Below, piece after piece: positions 1 to 8,823 of a stretch of DNA of 64,000 nt. A program made the position numbers and the translations under genes. Source of the DNA: Paraburkholderia phenazinium (lineage in GTDB: Bacteria; Pseudomonadota; Gammaproteobacteria; Burkholderiales; Burkholderiaceae); assembly GCF_900141745.1 (NCBI RefSeq), contig NZ_FSRM01000002.1:2294001-2358000 (forward strand). Reading direction: 5' to 3'. The notes beneath the pieces are model-generated. The model did not search any database, was not told the DNA's origin, and saw nothing but the letters and a program-made list of their open reading frames with translations. Every line of letters begins with the position of its first letter. The stretch's first letter is position 1.

Positions 1-339
1 CGTCGTTTTCACGACCCGCAGGGCGGCTTTCGCGACCGCGACCTCTATATCGTGGTGGCGGATCGCGACGACTATTTCCGTGCCTTCGGCTCCGACCCGG
101 GCAAGGCCGGCAAGCTGCGAAAAGATGCGTTGCCCGGCGACGACCAGAGCGCGATCCGCGAGGCCAGTTGGCGCGCGGTCGAGCAGGGCGGCGGCTGGAT
201 CGAATTCAACGGGCGGCATCCTGTAACGAAGCAACCAGTGGAGAAGATCGGTTACATCGCGCCCGCGCTCGGCGGCCGTTGGGCCGTGCAGTGCAGCGTG
301 AACCGCGGTGACGGGTTGAAGCCTTCCAGGAAGGCCTGA
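1..339 (+). CDS. Cache sensor domain protein, C-terminal end (5' truncated by window)
   Basis: An open frame runs from base 1 to the TGA at 337-339, so the start lies outside the window. The visible ~112 residues look like the second half of a Cache ligand-binding domain: a DLYIVVADRDD strand, a GGGWIEF turn and an EKIGYIAP strand ending in a short basic tail. Cache domains are usually extracytoplasmic small-molecule sensors of chemoreceptors or kinases. Here the protein ends straight after the domain, so any signalling module would have to be N-terminal. It converges on the hydantoinase gene, whose stop is six bases away. Family assignment is moderately sure; the full architecture cannot be seen. 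Confidence 0.6.
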   Translation, partial: RRFHDPQGGFRDRDLYIVVADRDDYFRAFGSDPGKAGKLRKDALPGDDQSAIREASWRAVEQGGGWIEFNGRHPVTKQPVEKIGYIAPALGGRWAVQCSVNRGDGLKPSRKA

Positions 340-344
340 CGCTG

Positions 345-1772
345 TTACCAGTGCGCGCCCAACTCGCCGCGCGGGACGAATTGCCCGTGTCCGGTTTGGC
401 CCACCCACTCGCCGTCGTCGATCAGCAACTCGCCGCGGAGCAATACCTTCTTCACGCGTCCCGTCACAGAGTGGCCTTCGAATAGCGTGAAATCGCAATC
501 GCTGTGCTGTGTATGCGCGCTGATCGTATGTACTTCACCTGGATCGAACAGCACGATATCGGCATCGCTGCCTATCGCCAGCGTGCCTTTCTTCGGGAAC
601 AGCCCAAACAGTTTCGCAGGCGCGGTCGACGTCAGTTCGACAAAGCGGTTCAGCGAAATTCGGCCCGTGCGCACCCCTCCGTCGTAAACAACGGTCATGC
701 GAGTTTCCACACCGGGCACGCCGTTCGGAATCTTCGAAAAATCGTCCTGCCCGAGCGGCTTCTGGTTCACGTTGCCGCGATGGCCTTCTTTCATGCAGTA
801 GGGGCAATGATCGGTGGAGATGAGTTGCAGGTCGTCCGTTTTCAGCGCCGTCCATAGCGCGTTCTGCGCGTCTTTCGAACGCAGCGGCGGACTCATTACA
901 TAGCGTGCGGTGTCGAAGCTTTCGTCGGCGTAGGCCGACTCGTCGAAGAACAGGTAATGCGGGCAGGTTTCCGCAAACACAGGAATGCCGAGGTCGCGCG
1001 CTTCGATCACATGTTTTAGCGCTTCCTTGGCGGACAGATGCACGAAGTACACCGGCGCCTCGGCGAGCTCTGCGAGTTTGATGCCGCGATGCGTCGCCTC
1101 GCCTTCCATGATGGCTGGACGTGTGAGCGCGTGATAGCGCGGCGATGTATGACCCTGGGCAATCGCTTCGCGAATCAGCAGGTCGATCACGGTGCCGTTC
1201 TCGGCGTGCAACGCAATCATGCCGCCATGCTGACCCACCATGCGCATGGCCTGGAAAATCGCCGCATCGTCCGACATCACCGTGCCGGGGTACGCCATGA
1301 ACATCTTGAAGCTCGACACGCCTTCGTGACGGATCGCGTATTGCATGTCGCCGAGGACCTTGTCGTCGACCTGCGTGACGATCACGTGAAAGGCATAGTC
1401 GATACTGGCAACCGAGGCCGCTTTCGATTGCGCGCGCGCAATTGCATCGAGTGGGCTGGTGCCGGCGTTTTGCAGCGCAAAGTCGATGATCGTCGTGGTG
1501 CCGCCGAACGCCGCCGAGCGGGTACCGGACGCGAAATTGTCGCAGGTGACCGAGGGCCCGAAGGTATTCTCCATATGCGTGTGGGCGTCGACGCCGCCTG
1601 GAAATACCAGCAGGCCGCTCGCGTCGATTACGTGAGTGTCGGGTCCGGCTTCGAGCTGCTGGCCGATACAGACGATGCGTCCGCCTTCGATCACGATATC
1701 GGCGACGTAGTCGTCAACGGCGGTAATCAGGCGTCCTCCGCGAATCAGCGTGCGTGTCGGGTCGTGAGTCAT
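345..1772 (-). CDS. hydA: dihydropyrimidinase / D-hydantoinase
   Basis: A 475-residue zinc amidohydrolase of the cyclic amidohydrolase family, normal length. All expected binuclear-metal ligands are visible: H64 and H66 in VDAHTH, the carbamylated lysine K156 in SSFKMFMAYPG, H189 in ALHAENG, H245 in YFVHLSA and D321 in STDHCP. The family hydrolyses 5,6-dihydropyrimidines or 5-substituted hydantoins to N-carbamoyl (amino) acids in the cytoplasm. It is the last gene of a minus-strand operon, and its ATG overlaps the stop of the DapA-like gene by four bases. No N-carbamoyl amino acid hydrolase lies nearby, so the real substrate is open. Reductive pyrimidine degradation is only one possibility. 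Confidence 0.92.
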   Translation of the reverse strand: MTHDPTRTLIRGGRLITAVDDYVADIVIEGGRIVCIGQQLEAGPDTHVIDASGLLVFPGGVDAHTHMENTFGPSVTCDNFASGTRSAAFGGTTTIIDFALQNAGTSPLDAIARAQSKAASVASIDYAFHVIVTQVDDKVLGDMQYAIRHEGVSSFKMFMAYPGTVMSDDAAIFQAMRMVGQHGGMIALHAENGTVIDLLIREAIAQGHTSPRYHALTRPAIMEGEATHRGIKLAELAEAPVYFVHLSAKEALKHVIEARDLGIPVFAETCPHYLFFDESAYADESFDTARYVMSPPLRSKDAQNALWTALKTDDLQLISTDHCPYCMKEGHRGNVNQKPLGQDDFSKIPNGVPGVETRMTVVYDGGVRTGRISLNRFVELTSTAPAKLFGLFPKKGTLAIGSDADIVLFDPGEVHTISAHTQHSDCDFTLFEGHSVTGRVKKVLLRGELLIDDGEWVGQTGHGQFVPRGELGAHW

Positions 1773-2725
1773 GAATCGCTCCGTTCATGGTCAGTGGCAA
1801 GGGCAAAGGAGAGGGCGTCCTCGAGACGGCCGATTTCTGCAGCGGACAGGCGCGAGATGGGCGGTCGCATCGATGCATGCGGGAATTTGCCAAGCAGGTG
1901 CAAACAGGCCTTCAGACGTGCGTTCGCGTGCGAGCCGGGCGCGGTGCCGTAGATGAGTTTTGCCAGCGGATAGACGCGCGCATGGAGCTGTTGCGCTTCG
2001 CTGAGGCTGCCGTTCAGCACCGCCCGGTGCAGGGCGACGATCAGCTCCGGCACGACCGCTGCCAGGCTGACGAGGCTACCCTCGGTGCCGATGGCAAAGC
2101 ATGGGAACAGGTGCTCGTCGCCCGACGCCATGACGGCAATATGCGGCGCCACCGATTTCAAAAGCCTGCGATTGGCCTCATACGCGGCGGTTTCCCAGCT
2201 GCCTTCCTTGATGGCCACCACCTCGGGCAAGCTGGCCAGCGCCGTTAGCATTTCAGGCGTATAGGCCATTCCACCGGTGCTGACGCCGGCCTGATAGAGC
2301 ATCATCGGCAGACCGGCGTTCGCGTTGGCCAGCCGGTGATGCGTGACGACGGTCTCCAGATCGGTGGAGAGCGCCCACGAGTACGGCGGAAACAGCAGCA
2401 AGGCGTCGGCGCCTGCCCGCTGGGCATCGTCGGTATGCGCCTGCGCTTCGTAGCTATCCTCCGAATTGATCCCTGCGACGATGATCGAGCGGTCGCCGCA
2501 GACACTATGCGCGATTTCCACCACGCGCCGCTTTTCATCGCGCGACAGAGCGAAGTTCTCGCCAGCGTGGCCGTTGATCAGGAGTCCGACTATCCCATCG
2601 ATCGCCGTCACTTCCTCGAGATGGGACGCGAGCGCAGCCTCGTCGAGATGGCGGCCGTGCGCATCGAGCGGGCACAGTGTGGAGGCGTAGATGCCGTTGA
2701 AGGGAGCGTCGTGCGAGGGAATCAT
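1769..2725 (-). CDS. dihydrodipicolinate synthase (DapA) family lyase/aldolase
   Basis: 318 residues from the ATG at 2725, which overlaps the preceding stop as ATGA; a longer upstream reading has no ribosome site. Class I aldolase barrel features are present: the NGHAGE pyruvate-type loop, Y144 in MLYQAG and the Schiff-base lysine K173 in VVAIKEGSW. Family members are lysine-forming DapA, N-acetylneuraminate lyase, KDG aldolase and the deaminase of the hydroxyproline pathway. Position between a hydantoinase and an amine dehydrogenase argues for catabolism, perhaps opening or deaminating an imine or keto-acid intermediate. The exact reaction is not predictable from sequence. Confidence 0.85.
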   Translation of the reverse strand: MIPSHDAPFNGIYASTLCPLDAHGRHLDEAALASHLEEVTAIDGIVGLLINGHAGENFALSRDEKRRVVEIAHSVCGDRSIIVAGINSEDSYEAQAHTDDAQRAGADALLLFPPYSWALSTDLETVVTHHRLANANAGLPMMLYQAGVSTGGMAYTPEMLTALASLPEVVAIKEGSWETAAYEANRRLLKSVAPHIAVMASGDEHLFPCFAIGTEGSLVSLAAVVPELIVALHRAVLNGSLSEAQQLHARVYPLAKLIYGTAPGSHANARLKACLHLLGKFPHASMRPPISRLSAAEIGRLEDALSFALATDHERSDS

Positions 2726-3894
2726 TGGGTCTGTTCTCGTTGAGGGAGTTCGGGCGCGGCGGCGATGAGCCGGGCGGGATCGAACAACGGCAGCTCGGGC
2801 GTCGCGCCGAGCATCGTTTGAGCGAGCAGCTTGCCCATGTAGGGCCCGCTCGTATAACCGGAATGCACGCAGCCGATGACCCATGCGTCAGCGAGTCCAG
2901 GCAGCGCGCCGATCATCGGCATGGCGTCGGCTGTCTCGGCCTCGAGCCCCAGCCAGATGCGCGCGACGCGCGCTTTTGCCAGCGCGGGAATCACGTGCTG
3001 TGCAAGACGCAGGTTGCCGGTGAGGTTTTGCGGAATCGTTTCGACCGGGCCGCGCGCGCGATCGCCGACACCTTGCCAGCCGCCGCCGATCAGTACGGTG
3101 CCGTTAGCGAACTGCTTCATCGACAGCAAGCCGTTCGCAATGCTTAGCACCGTGCGTATGACGGGAGGCATCCGTTCGGTGATGATGAGCTGGTTTACCA
3201 GCGCTTTTACGGGAATGCGGATATCGAGCATCGCGAGCAGCGGTTCGAGCCAGACACCGCCTGCCATGACGAGGCGCGTGGCGTCGATGCGAACCGAGGC
3301 GCCCTGGTGTTCGGGGCCATGTACGCGGTAGTGCCCATTGGCGTGATCAATGCGTGTGACAGCGGTCTGCTCGAAGATCTGCACGCCCGCTGTCCGCAGC
3401 GCCGCGTGAAAGGCGCGCCCCGTTAAATAAGCACTGGCAAAACCGTCGGTCTGGCAGAACGCGGCTTCAAGCATCGCGGGATTGAGACCCGGTTCGACCG
3501 CTAGCGCGGCGTCGCGCTCGAGCAGGTCAATCTGCGCGCCATATTCGCGTCGTGCTGCGGCGCGAGCGCGCAGCAGTTCGCGCTCTGTTTCGGTGAACGC
3601 GAGCGAGAGCCCCGGCACCGCGGTCGCAAGGACGCTGGAACCAAGCCATTGTTCGGATTCCATCCACATTTGCCAGCCGCGCCTGGCGTACGGAACCAGC
3701 GCGGCGCGCGTCATATGAAGCGTGAGCGTGCCCGCGTTCACGCCCGAGGCGGCGCGGCACAGGGCATCACGCTCGATCAGCGCGACTCGCATGCCGCCGC
3801 GTGCGAGGAATAGCGCAGTGGTGCAACCCATCACGCCGCCACCTACGATGGCAACGTCGAATGGTCCGTGTACGGTCTGACCCGGCGTACTCAT
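2722..3894 (-). CDS. FAD-dependent amine/D-amino acid oxidoreductase (DadA/SoxB type), beta subunit
   Basis: 390 residues with an N-terminal Rossmann FAD motif (VGGGVMGCTTALFLARGG, about residues 17-34) and a C-terminal FAD contact GCVHSGYTSGPYMGK. The family removes hydride from amino or imino acids and passes electrons to a quinone or a partner subunit. It sits directly after genes for an FAD/NAD-binding protein with a BFD-like Fe-S module and a small ferredoxin-like protein. That is the subunit set of heteromeric D-hydroxyproline, proline and opine dehydrogenases. Four-base ATGA overlaps on both sides imply translational coupling. It probably oxidises an amino-acid-like ring compound. Confidence 0.88.
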   Translation of the reverse strand: MSTPGQTVHGPFDVAIVGGGVMGCTTALFLARGGMRVALIERDALCRAASGVNAGTLTLHMTRAALVPYARRGWQMWMESEQWLGSSVLATAVPGLSLAFTETERELLRARAAARREYGAQIDLLERDAALAVEPGLNPAMLEAAFCQTDGFASAYLTGRAFHAALRTAGVQIFEQTAVTRIDHANGHYRVHGPEHQGASVRIDATRLVMAGGVWLEPLLAMLDIRIPVKALVNQLIITERMPPVIRTVLSIANGLLSMKQFANGTVLIGGGWQGVGDRARGPVETIPQNLTGNLRLAQHVIPALAKARVARIWLGLEAETADAMPMIGALPGLADAWVIGCVHSGYTSGPYMGKLLAQTMLGATPELPLFDPARLIAAAPELPQREQTQ

Positions 3895-5315
3895 AGCGGA
3901 GCCGCCTTCGGAATGGGGATTTCGTCATACGTGAAATTCCCGGTCAACGCTTCCACCGTCACCGGCCGTAACGGCGTGCGGGCCGAGAAGCAGCCGACGG
4001 TTTCGCGCGAAGCGGTGCCCATACGCCGCATCAGCAGTTCGCCGGCTACGTCGCCGCACGTGCGGCCTTGGCATGGGCCCATTCCGCAGCGTGTCCACGC
4101 CTTGAGCTGATTGATGTCGCGGGCGCCGGCGTCGCAGGCGGCCTCGATCTCTGCACGTGTCACGTCTTCGCAACGGCACACAATCGTCTCTGGCGTAATG
4201 CTTTCCACGTGTCCCGGGCGCAGCGCCATCAGATTGGCCATCGCATGGCCAAAGCGCGCGGCGTGTCGATGGGCGCTGCGTGCAGGCCCGATACCGCGCG
4301 TCAGGCGCACGGGATTAGCCGCGCCGAGATCGAGCGCGCAGGCCAGTCCGGCCAACGCGCCGTGCGTGGCGGCCGCCGCCGCACCGGCGATGCCGGCGCC
4401 GTCCCCAGCGACATAAAGCAGTGGGCGCGAGGTGCGTCCATCCTGATCGGCGACGGCGATCCATCCTCCCGCCGCACGCGAGAAGCGATGCTTCGCGCGC
4501 AACAGACGGGTGATTTCCGTGGCTGGCGTGAGACCGTGACCGACGGCGATGCAATCGGCCAGCACGGTCGTTCGCTGTCCGCTGATTGGACGTCCAGCCG
4601 CGTCGCAGGGGGCGAGCGTGGCACGCAAGCGTTCGTCAGCCGGTTCGACACGAATGATGGTGTGACGTCCATACCGCGGCGTCCGGGCACGGTTGATGGT
4701 GCGCCACCAGTCGACTCCTTGTCGCAGCAGACCGGGGCGCGCGAGCATCGCCGGCAGCGCGCGTGCCCAGTCGGCGGTGCCGGCGAGATCGGCAATTGCC
4801 TCGACCTTGCCGCCGCCTTCGATGGTCTTCGCCGCCACGGCCGCGAGCAGCGGCCCGCATCCGGCGACGAGCGTCGAGCGACCAGGCAGTACTCCTTGCG
4901 ATTTCAGCAGAATCGTCGCAGCGGCCAAGCCGATTACACCGGGCGTGGTCCATCCTTCGAACGGTACGACCCGTTCAGTCGTTCCCGATGCCACGATCAG
5001 CGCGCGCGCCATGCAATGCACAGGGCCGTTGGGGCCGGTGGCGTCGATGCGGTAATCGCCGGTCACGGCCCACACCGAGTGGGCGAAGAAGGTAGTCACG
5101 GTACTGGCGGTCAGCTCACGCCGCAATACGTCGCCTGCCTGCTGATCGGCGCTGCTCGCGGCGCGCATGCCTTCTATGGGGGCGCGGTAGACCTGTCCTC
5201 CCGCGCTGGCGTTCTCGTCGAACAGCGCGACGTTCAGCCCAGCCGATGCCGCTGCCAGCGCCGCATGCACGCCCGCCGGTCCGCCTCCAAGCACCACCAC
5301 GTCGAACTCAGCCAT
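3891..5315 (-). CDS. NAD(P)/FAD-dependent oxidoreductase with C-terminal BFD-like [2Fe-2S] domain (alpha subunit of amine dehydrogenase)
   Basis: 474 residues from the ATG at 5315, preceded by GGAGACC; it overlaps the upstream ferredoxin-like gene by eight bases. The N-terminal dinucleotide fold has VVVLGGGPAGVHAAL, a second nucleotide site surrounds TLVAGCGPLLAAV, and LLYVAGDGAGIAGA closes the FAD site. Near the C-terminus a BFD-like cluster site uses C380, C382, C410 and C415 (CRCEDV ... RCGMGPC). Homologues are the large subunits (OoxA/HcnB-like) of opine, hydroxyproline and hydrogen-cyanide-synthase-type dehydrogenases. They shuttle electrons between the FAD catalytic subunit and the small [2Fe-2S] subunit. 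Confidence 0.88.
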   Translation of the reverse strand: MAEFDVVVLGGGPAGVHAALAAASAGLNVALFDENASAGGQVYRAPIEGMRAASSADQQAGDVLRRELTASTVTTFFAHSVWAVTGDYRIDATGPNGPVHCMARALIVASGTTERVVPFEGWTTPGVIGLAAATILLKSQGVLPGRSTLVAGCGPLLAAVAAKTIEGGGKVEAIADLAGTADWARALPAMLARPGLLRQGVDWWRTINRARTPRYGRHTIIRVEPADERLRATLAPCDAAGRPISGQRTTVLADCIAVGHGLTPATEITRLLRAKHRFSRAAGGWIAVADQDGRTSRPLLYVAGDGAGIAGAAAAATHGALAGLACALDLGAANPVRLTRGIGPARSAHRHAARFGHAMANLMALRPGHVESITPETIVCRCEDVTRAEIEAACDAGARDINQLKAWTRCGMGPCQGRTCGDVAGELLMRRMGTASRETVGCFSARTPLRPVTVEALTGNFTYDEIPIPKAAPL

Positions 5316-5613
5316 CGGCGCCGGTCTCCGGGACGGTTTCGACATGCAGGCCATCGGTCACCGGTGTTCGGCACGCGAGTGTGCGGCGACCGTCGACCAT
5401 CACCAGACATTCCTGGCACGACCCCATCAGGCAGAACATGCCACGTGCCTCGCGCAGACGCGGGCTCGAGCGCAAGGCCTTTACGTCAGACGCAAACAGG
5501 GCGACCGCGACGCTTTCGCCCGCGCGTGCCGTGAAGCGCTGCCCGTCGAGAAACAGCTCGACGGTTGCAACACGGTTCGAGTCGTGAATACGCATGGCAT
5601 CCGCTGCAGACAT
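5308..5613 (-). CDS. small (2Fe-2S)-binding subunit of amine dehydrogenase
   Basis: 101 residues from the ATG at 5613, with GAGG nine bases upstream; a TTG nine bases earlier has no usable spacing. Four cysteines form a plant-type ferredoxin pattern: C61, C66 and C69 in FCLMGSCQEC, and C81 in RTLACRT. This is the gamma-type (OoxB/HcnA-like) subunit of heterotrimeric FAD/Fe-S amine dehydrogenases. It is the promoter-proximal gene of the operon running down to the hydantoinase, so transcription should start in the 5623-5764 interval. Confidence 0.87.
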   Translation of the reverse strand: MSAADAMRIHDSNRVATVELFLDGQRFTARAGESVAVALFASDVKALRSSPRLREARGMFCLMGSCQECLVMVDGRRTLACRTPVTDGLHVETVPETGADG

Positions 5614-5660
5614 CGGCACCAACCTCGCTTGACAAGTAATTTAGGCGATGCTTTGATACT

Positions 5661-5682
5661 AACGTATACGATACGTATACGC
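5661..5682. promoter_or_regulatory. putative GntR operator, tandem ACGTATACG
   Basis: The 9-mer ACGTATACG occurs twice (5662-5670 and 5673-5681), separated by AT, giving an 11-bp period of about one helical turn. The core CGTATACG is itself palindromic. It lies in the divergent promoter gap between the amine dehydrogenase operon and the ABC importer. Similar TATACG units occur just upstream of the gntR gene (9507-9533). Binding by that regulator is inference. Confidence 0.55.
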
Positions 5683-5764
5683 AAAGTCGCCAAAAACAAG
5701 TGGCGCTGCGAACGCCTCGACCGAGCCTTCCCACACCTAGCCGCCCCTCTCACGGAGTTACAGC

Positions 5765-6592
5765 ATGAAACCCTCGATCACCCTGAGCCGCATGCTTGCC
5801 GCTGGCCTCGCGGCCTGCGCGCTGCTTGGCTCACTCGATGCAAGCGCCCGCACGCTGGACGAAATTCTTGCCTCGAAGACGATTGTGTTCGGTATCAACC
5901 CGAACCTGCCGCCGCTTGGCGTCTATGATGCCAAGAACAATATCGACGGTTTCGATGTGAGCATCGCGAAGAAGATTGCGGATTCGCTGGGCGTCAAGCT
6001 GGAAATCGTGCCGGTTGGCTCGGCCGACCGCGTGCCGTTTCTGATGTCCGACAAGATCGACGCGGTGATGGGCGGTATGACGCGCAACGCCGACCGGCTG
6101 AAAGTGATCGACTTCACGGACCCGGTCAATACTGAAGTACTGGGCGTGCTGACCACACAAGACAAGCCGTACAAGGACTGGACGCAACTGAACGATCCGT
6201 CGGTTCGGCTCGTGCAGGTGCGCGGCACGACACCGGTCAAGCTGATTCAGGACAAGCTGCCGAAGGCGCAACTGCTGTTGCTGGACAACTATCCCGACGC
6301 GGTACGCTCGATTGCGCAGGGCCGCTCCGACGCGCTGATCGACGTGCTCGATTTCATGCTGAGCTTCACGAAAAGCTATCCGACGAAATGGCGTGTCGTC
6401 GACGCACCGATTGAAGTGGACTACGACTGTATCGGCATCAAGAAGGGGAATACCGCGTTGACCGAGCGTCTGAACAAGGAAATCGGCGTCTTGCAGAAGA
6501 ACGGTTTTGTGGCGGAAAGCTGGAAGAAGTGGTTTGGCAGCCCGATGCTGTACGATCCGACCGCTGCGCCGCCTGCGGTTGCAGCGCAATAA
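5765..6592 (+). CDS. periplasmic amino-acid-type ABC substrate-binding protein (SBP family 3)
   Basis: 275 residues with a clear signal peptide (KR-poor N-region, LAAGLAACALLGSLDASA, cleavage near residue 28). The lobe-1 signature FGINPNLPPLGVYDAKNN and the family-3 segment DGFDVSIAKKIADSLG follow. The protein captures a small polar ligand, typically an amino acid or related compound, and delivers it to the two permeases encoded next. GGAG lies nine bases before the ATG. It starts the plus-strand operon 5765-8753 and is divergent from the catabolic operon, so its ligand is probably that operon's substrate or a relative. Confidence 0.9.
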   Translation: MKPSITLSRMLAAGLAACALLGSLDASARTLDEILASKTIVFGINPNLPPLGVYDAKNNIDGFDVSIAKKIADSLGVKLEIVPVGSADRVPFLMSDKIDAVMGGMTRNADRLKVIDFTDPVNTEVLGVLTTQDKPYKDWTQLNDPSVRLVQVRGTTPVKLIQDKLPKAQLLLLDNYPDAVRSIAQGRSDALIDVLDFMLSFTKSYPTKWRVVDAPIEVDYDCIGIKKGNTALTERLNKEIGVLQKNGFVAESWKKWFGSPMLYDPTAAPPAVAAQ

Positions 6593-6612
6593 GCTTTGCT
6601 TCGCGTCACTGA

Positions 6613-6647
6613 CAGCGTGCGTTGCGGTTTTACTGCAACGGGCGCTG
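6613..6647 (+). promoter_or_regulatory. intercistronic hairpin between binding protein and permease genes
   Basis: CAGCG/CGCTG outer arms and CGTTGC/GCAACG inner arms (6613-6617 with 6643-6647; 6620-6625 with 6635-6640) enclose a nine-base loop. Such hairpins after binding-protein genes commonly stabilise the upstream mRNA or attenuate readthrough so that the binding protein is made in excess. There is no T-run, so full termination is unlikely. Confidence 0.45.
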
Positions 6648-6677
6648 CACAACTTCGTTTCAAGGAGTGCTGATTAG

Positions 6678-7346
6678 ATGACGCTTCAGTTCGGGCCCAT
6701 CCTCGAGCAATGGCCGTATCTGCTGGGCGGCGCGTGGCTCAGCCTGCAGATCGCGGTACTGGCGTTCGCTTTTGGCATGCTGATCGGACTTGTCTGCGCG
6801 TCGGTCCTGCGGTACGGGCCGGCCGTTTTGCGCCGTGTTGTAACCGCCTATGTGAGCTTTGCGACCAATACCCCGCAGCTCGTGCAGATTTTCTTCCTGT
6901 TTTTCGCGTTACCCGACATCGGCATCACGCTGTCGCCGTACTCCGCGGTTCTGATCGGCGCTACGTTTAATGCAGGCGCTTACCTGTGTGAAATTCAGCG
7001 CGCCGGTTTCGCATCGGTACGGTGGACGGAAATCGAGGCTGCGGAAGTACTGGGCTTTTCGACGCCGCAGATCGTGCGGTATGTGATTTTTCCACACGTA
7101 GTGAAAGTGATGTTTGCACCTCTGTCGAATCAGTTCATTGTCATGACGTTAGGTACCTCGATGGCCTCGATCTTCGGCGTCGAGGAACTGACGGGGCGCA
7201 CCTATAACATCAGCTCGCAGACCTACCTGTCGGTCGAAGCGTTTAGCGTGGCGGCTGTCATGTATATCGCGATCACGCTGCTGGCAACTTTCGCGCTTGC
7301 GATGTTCGGCCGCCATGTGTGCCGCGCGAAGATCAGGGTGTTTTGA
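6678..7346 (+). CDS. polar amino acid ABC transporter permease 1
   Basis: 222 residues, usual length for HisMQ-type permeases. There are about five hydrophobic segments (first ~15-40, last ~190-212). The cytoplasmic EAA loop is visible as EIEAAEVLGFSTPQIVRYVIFP (about residues 117-138), the surface that docks on the ATPase. SD-like AAGGAG lies 15 bases upstream. It overlaps the second permease by one base (TGATG). Ligand specificity comes from the preceding binding protein. Confidence 0.9.
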   Translation: MTLQFGPILEQWPYLLGGAWLSLQIAVLAFAFGMLIGLVCASVLRYGPAVLRRVVTAYVSFATNTPQLVQIFFLFFALPDIGITLSPYSAVLIGATFNAGAYLCEIQRAGFASVRWTEIEAAEVLGFSTPQIVRYVIFPHVVKVMFAPLSNQFIVMTLGTSMASIFGVEELTGRTYNISSQTYLSVEAFSVAAVMYIAITLLATFALAMFGRHVCRAKIRVF

Positions 7347-8038
7347 TGGCCGGCTCTTCGATGATGATGCAACTCGCTGGCCTGTTTTCGTACTACAACC
7401 TGTTGTTGCTGCTCGAAGGGCTGGTCGCGACCTTCGTGTTGTCGGTAATCGGTTGTCTGGCTGGATTCGTTGCGGGTTTTGCGGTGGCAGTCCTGCGTGT
7501 GACGCGCTCGCGGGCGATGGCTCCAGTGCGCGCGCTGATGTTCGCATACTGCCTGCTGCTGCGGCGCGTACCGTTTCTCGTCACGCTGATGCTGGTGTTT
7601 TTTGCCAGCCAGGCGCTCAACGCGAACCTGTCGACTTTCACGGTTGCGCTGATCAGCGTCTGCCTGATTGCCGCGGCGTATCTCGGCGAGATCGTGCGCA
7701 GCGGCCTGGAGTCGGTTCACGTCAATCAGTGGGAGGCCGCCAGCACATTTAACTTCAGTTATCTGCAAACGCTGCGCTACGTGATCGTGCCGCAGGCGTG
7801 GCGTGTGATCTTGCCGCCCACCTTTGGCTTCTTCGTCATGTTCATCAAGGACACGGCGCTTGCCTCGCAGATCGGTGTGATGGAACTCACATCGGCGGGG
7901 AAGGTGCTCAGCAACAAGGGTTTTTCCGCCACGCTCGTGTACGGGAGCATCCTGGCGCTGTACTTCCTGATGTCGTATCCCCTGTCGCGCTTAGGTAAGC
8001 GCCTGGAGAAGAATCTTGCCTCAACTCGAAATCGTTGA
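7346..8038 (+). CDS. polar amino acid ABC transporter permease 2
   Basis: 230 residues from the ATG at 7346, which shares one base with the previous stop; an earlier in-frame ATG inside the first permease gene is less likely. It is a HisMQ-type membrane protein with the EAA loop at NQWEAASTFNFSYLQTLRYV, and VPFLVTLMLVFFA and FVMFIKDTALASQIG transmembrane segments. It pairs with the first permease as a heterodimeric channel. Its 3' end overlaps the ATPase gene, whose start and ribosome site lie inside this frame. Confidence 0.9.
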   Translation: MAGSSMMMQLAGLFSYYNLLLLLEGLVATFVLSVIGCLAGFVAGFAVAVLRVTRSRAMAPVRALMFAYCLLLRRVPFLVTLMLVFFASQALNANLSTFTVALISVCLIAAAYLGEIVRSGLESVHVNQWEAASTFNFSYLQTLRYVIVPQAWRVILPPTFGFFVMFIKDTALASQIGVMELTSAGKVLSNKGFSATLVYGSILALYFLMSYPLSRLGKRLEKNLASTRNR

Positions 8039-8753
8039 CCTGAAAGCCTCCTATGGTCCGCACACGGTACTGGAGCGTATCAACCTGTCCGTCGAGAAGG
8101 GCGAGATTGTCAGCCTGATCGGACCGTCAGGGTCGGGCAAGAGCACCTTGCTGCGTGTCCTGATGGGGCTGCTGCAGCCCGAGCACGGCAGCGTGCTTCT
8201 GAACGGCAGCGAGGTGAATTATGCGGACAGGACCGCTGTTCGCGCGCTGCGTCTGGACATCGCGATTGTGTTCCAGCAATACAACCTGTTCCAGAACATG
8301 ACCGTGATCGACAACGTGATGATTACGCCGACCAAGATAAAACGCTGGCCGCGCGCCGAGGTCGAGCAGAATGCGATCAATCTGCTGACGCGTGTGGGGC
8401 TCGCGCACCGCCTGCATGCCTATCCGGACGAATTGTCGGGCGGCCAGCAGCAGCGTGTAGCGATTGCGCGTGCGCTCGCGTTGAAGCCCAAGGTACTGTT
8501 GCTCGATGAGGTGACCGCTGCGCTCGATCCTGAGCTCGTCAACGAAGTGCTCGACACGATCCGTGAACTCGCTTCTGATGGCATCACGATGTTCATCGTG
8601 TCGCACGAAATGAGCTTCGTGCGGGAAGTGTCGTCGAAGGTTGTGTTTATGGCTGGCGGTCACGTGATTGAGACCGGCACGCCCCAGCAGCTATTCGATG
8701 CGCCGCAGGAAGCGCGCACGCGGGAATTTGTCGGGAAGATTTTGCGGCACTGA
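8016..8753 (+). CDS. polar amino acid ABC transporter ATP-binding protein
   Basis: 245 residues. The start is a TTG at 8016 with GGAGAAGA seven bases ahead, overlapping the permease by 23 bases; no ATG is suitably placed. Walker A is GPSGSGKST, the Q-loop lies in FQQYNLFQNM, the signature is LSGGQQQ, Walker B is VLLLDEVTAALDPE and the switch histidine is in IVSHEMSF. It powers the importer made with the two upstream permeases. The rare TTG start may limit its synthesis relative to the binding protein. Confidence 0.92.
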   Translation: MPQLEIVDLKASYGPHTVLERINLSVEKGEIVSLIGPSGSGKSTLLRVLMGLLQPEHGSVLLNGSEVNYADRTAVRALRLDIAIVFQQYNLFQNMTVIDNVMITPTKIKRWPRAEVEQNAINLLTRVGLAHRLHAYPDELSGGQQQRVAIARALALKPKVLLLDEVTAALDPELVNEVLDTIRELASDGITMFIVSHEMSFVREVSSKVVFMAGGHVIETGTPQQLFDAPQEARTREFVGKILRH

Positions 8754-8823
8754 AGCGGCACGCAGGCAGTACGGAAGTTGCACACAATCCCTTGCGTGCA
8801 GCGCCCATGCGCTGCTGCGCCGC

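Noticed and set aside
4068..5534. Long plus-strand open frame opposite the amine dehydrogenase gene
   Set aside because: Opposite-strand shadow of a clear FAD/Fe-S gene; Arg/Gly/Ala-rich, no fold, no ribosome site.
345..8753. Assignment as a hydroxyproline degradation cluster
   Set aside because: No epimerase or semialdehyde dehydrogenase and an extra hydantoinase; kept as an unassigned cluster.
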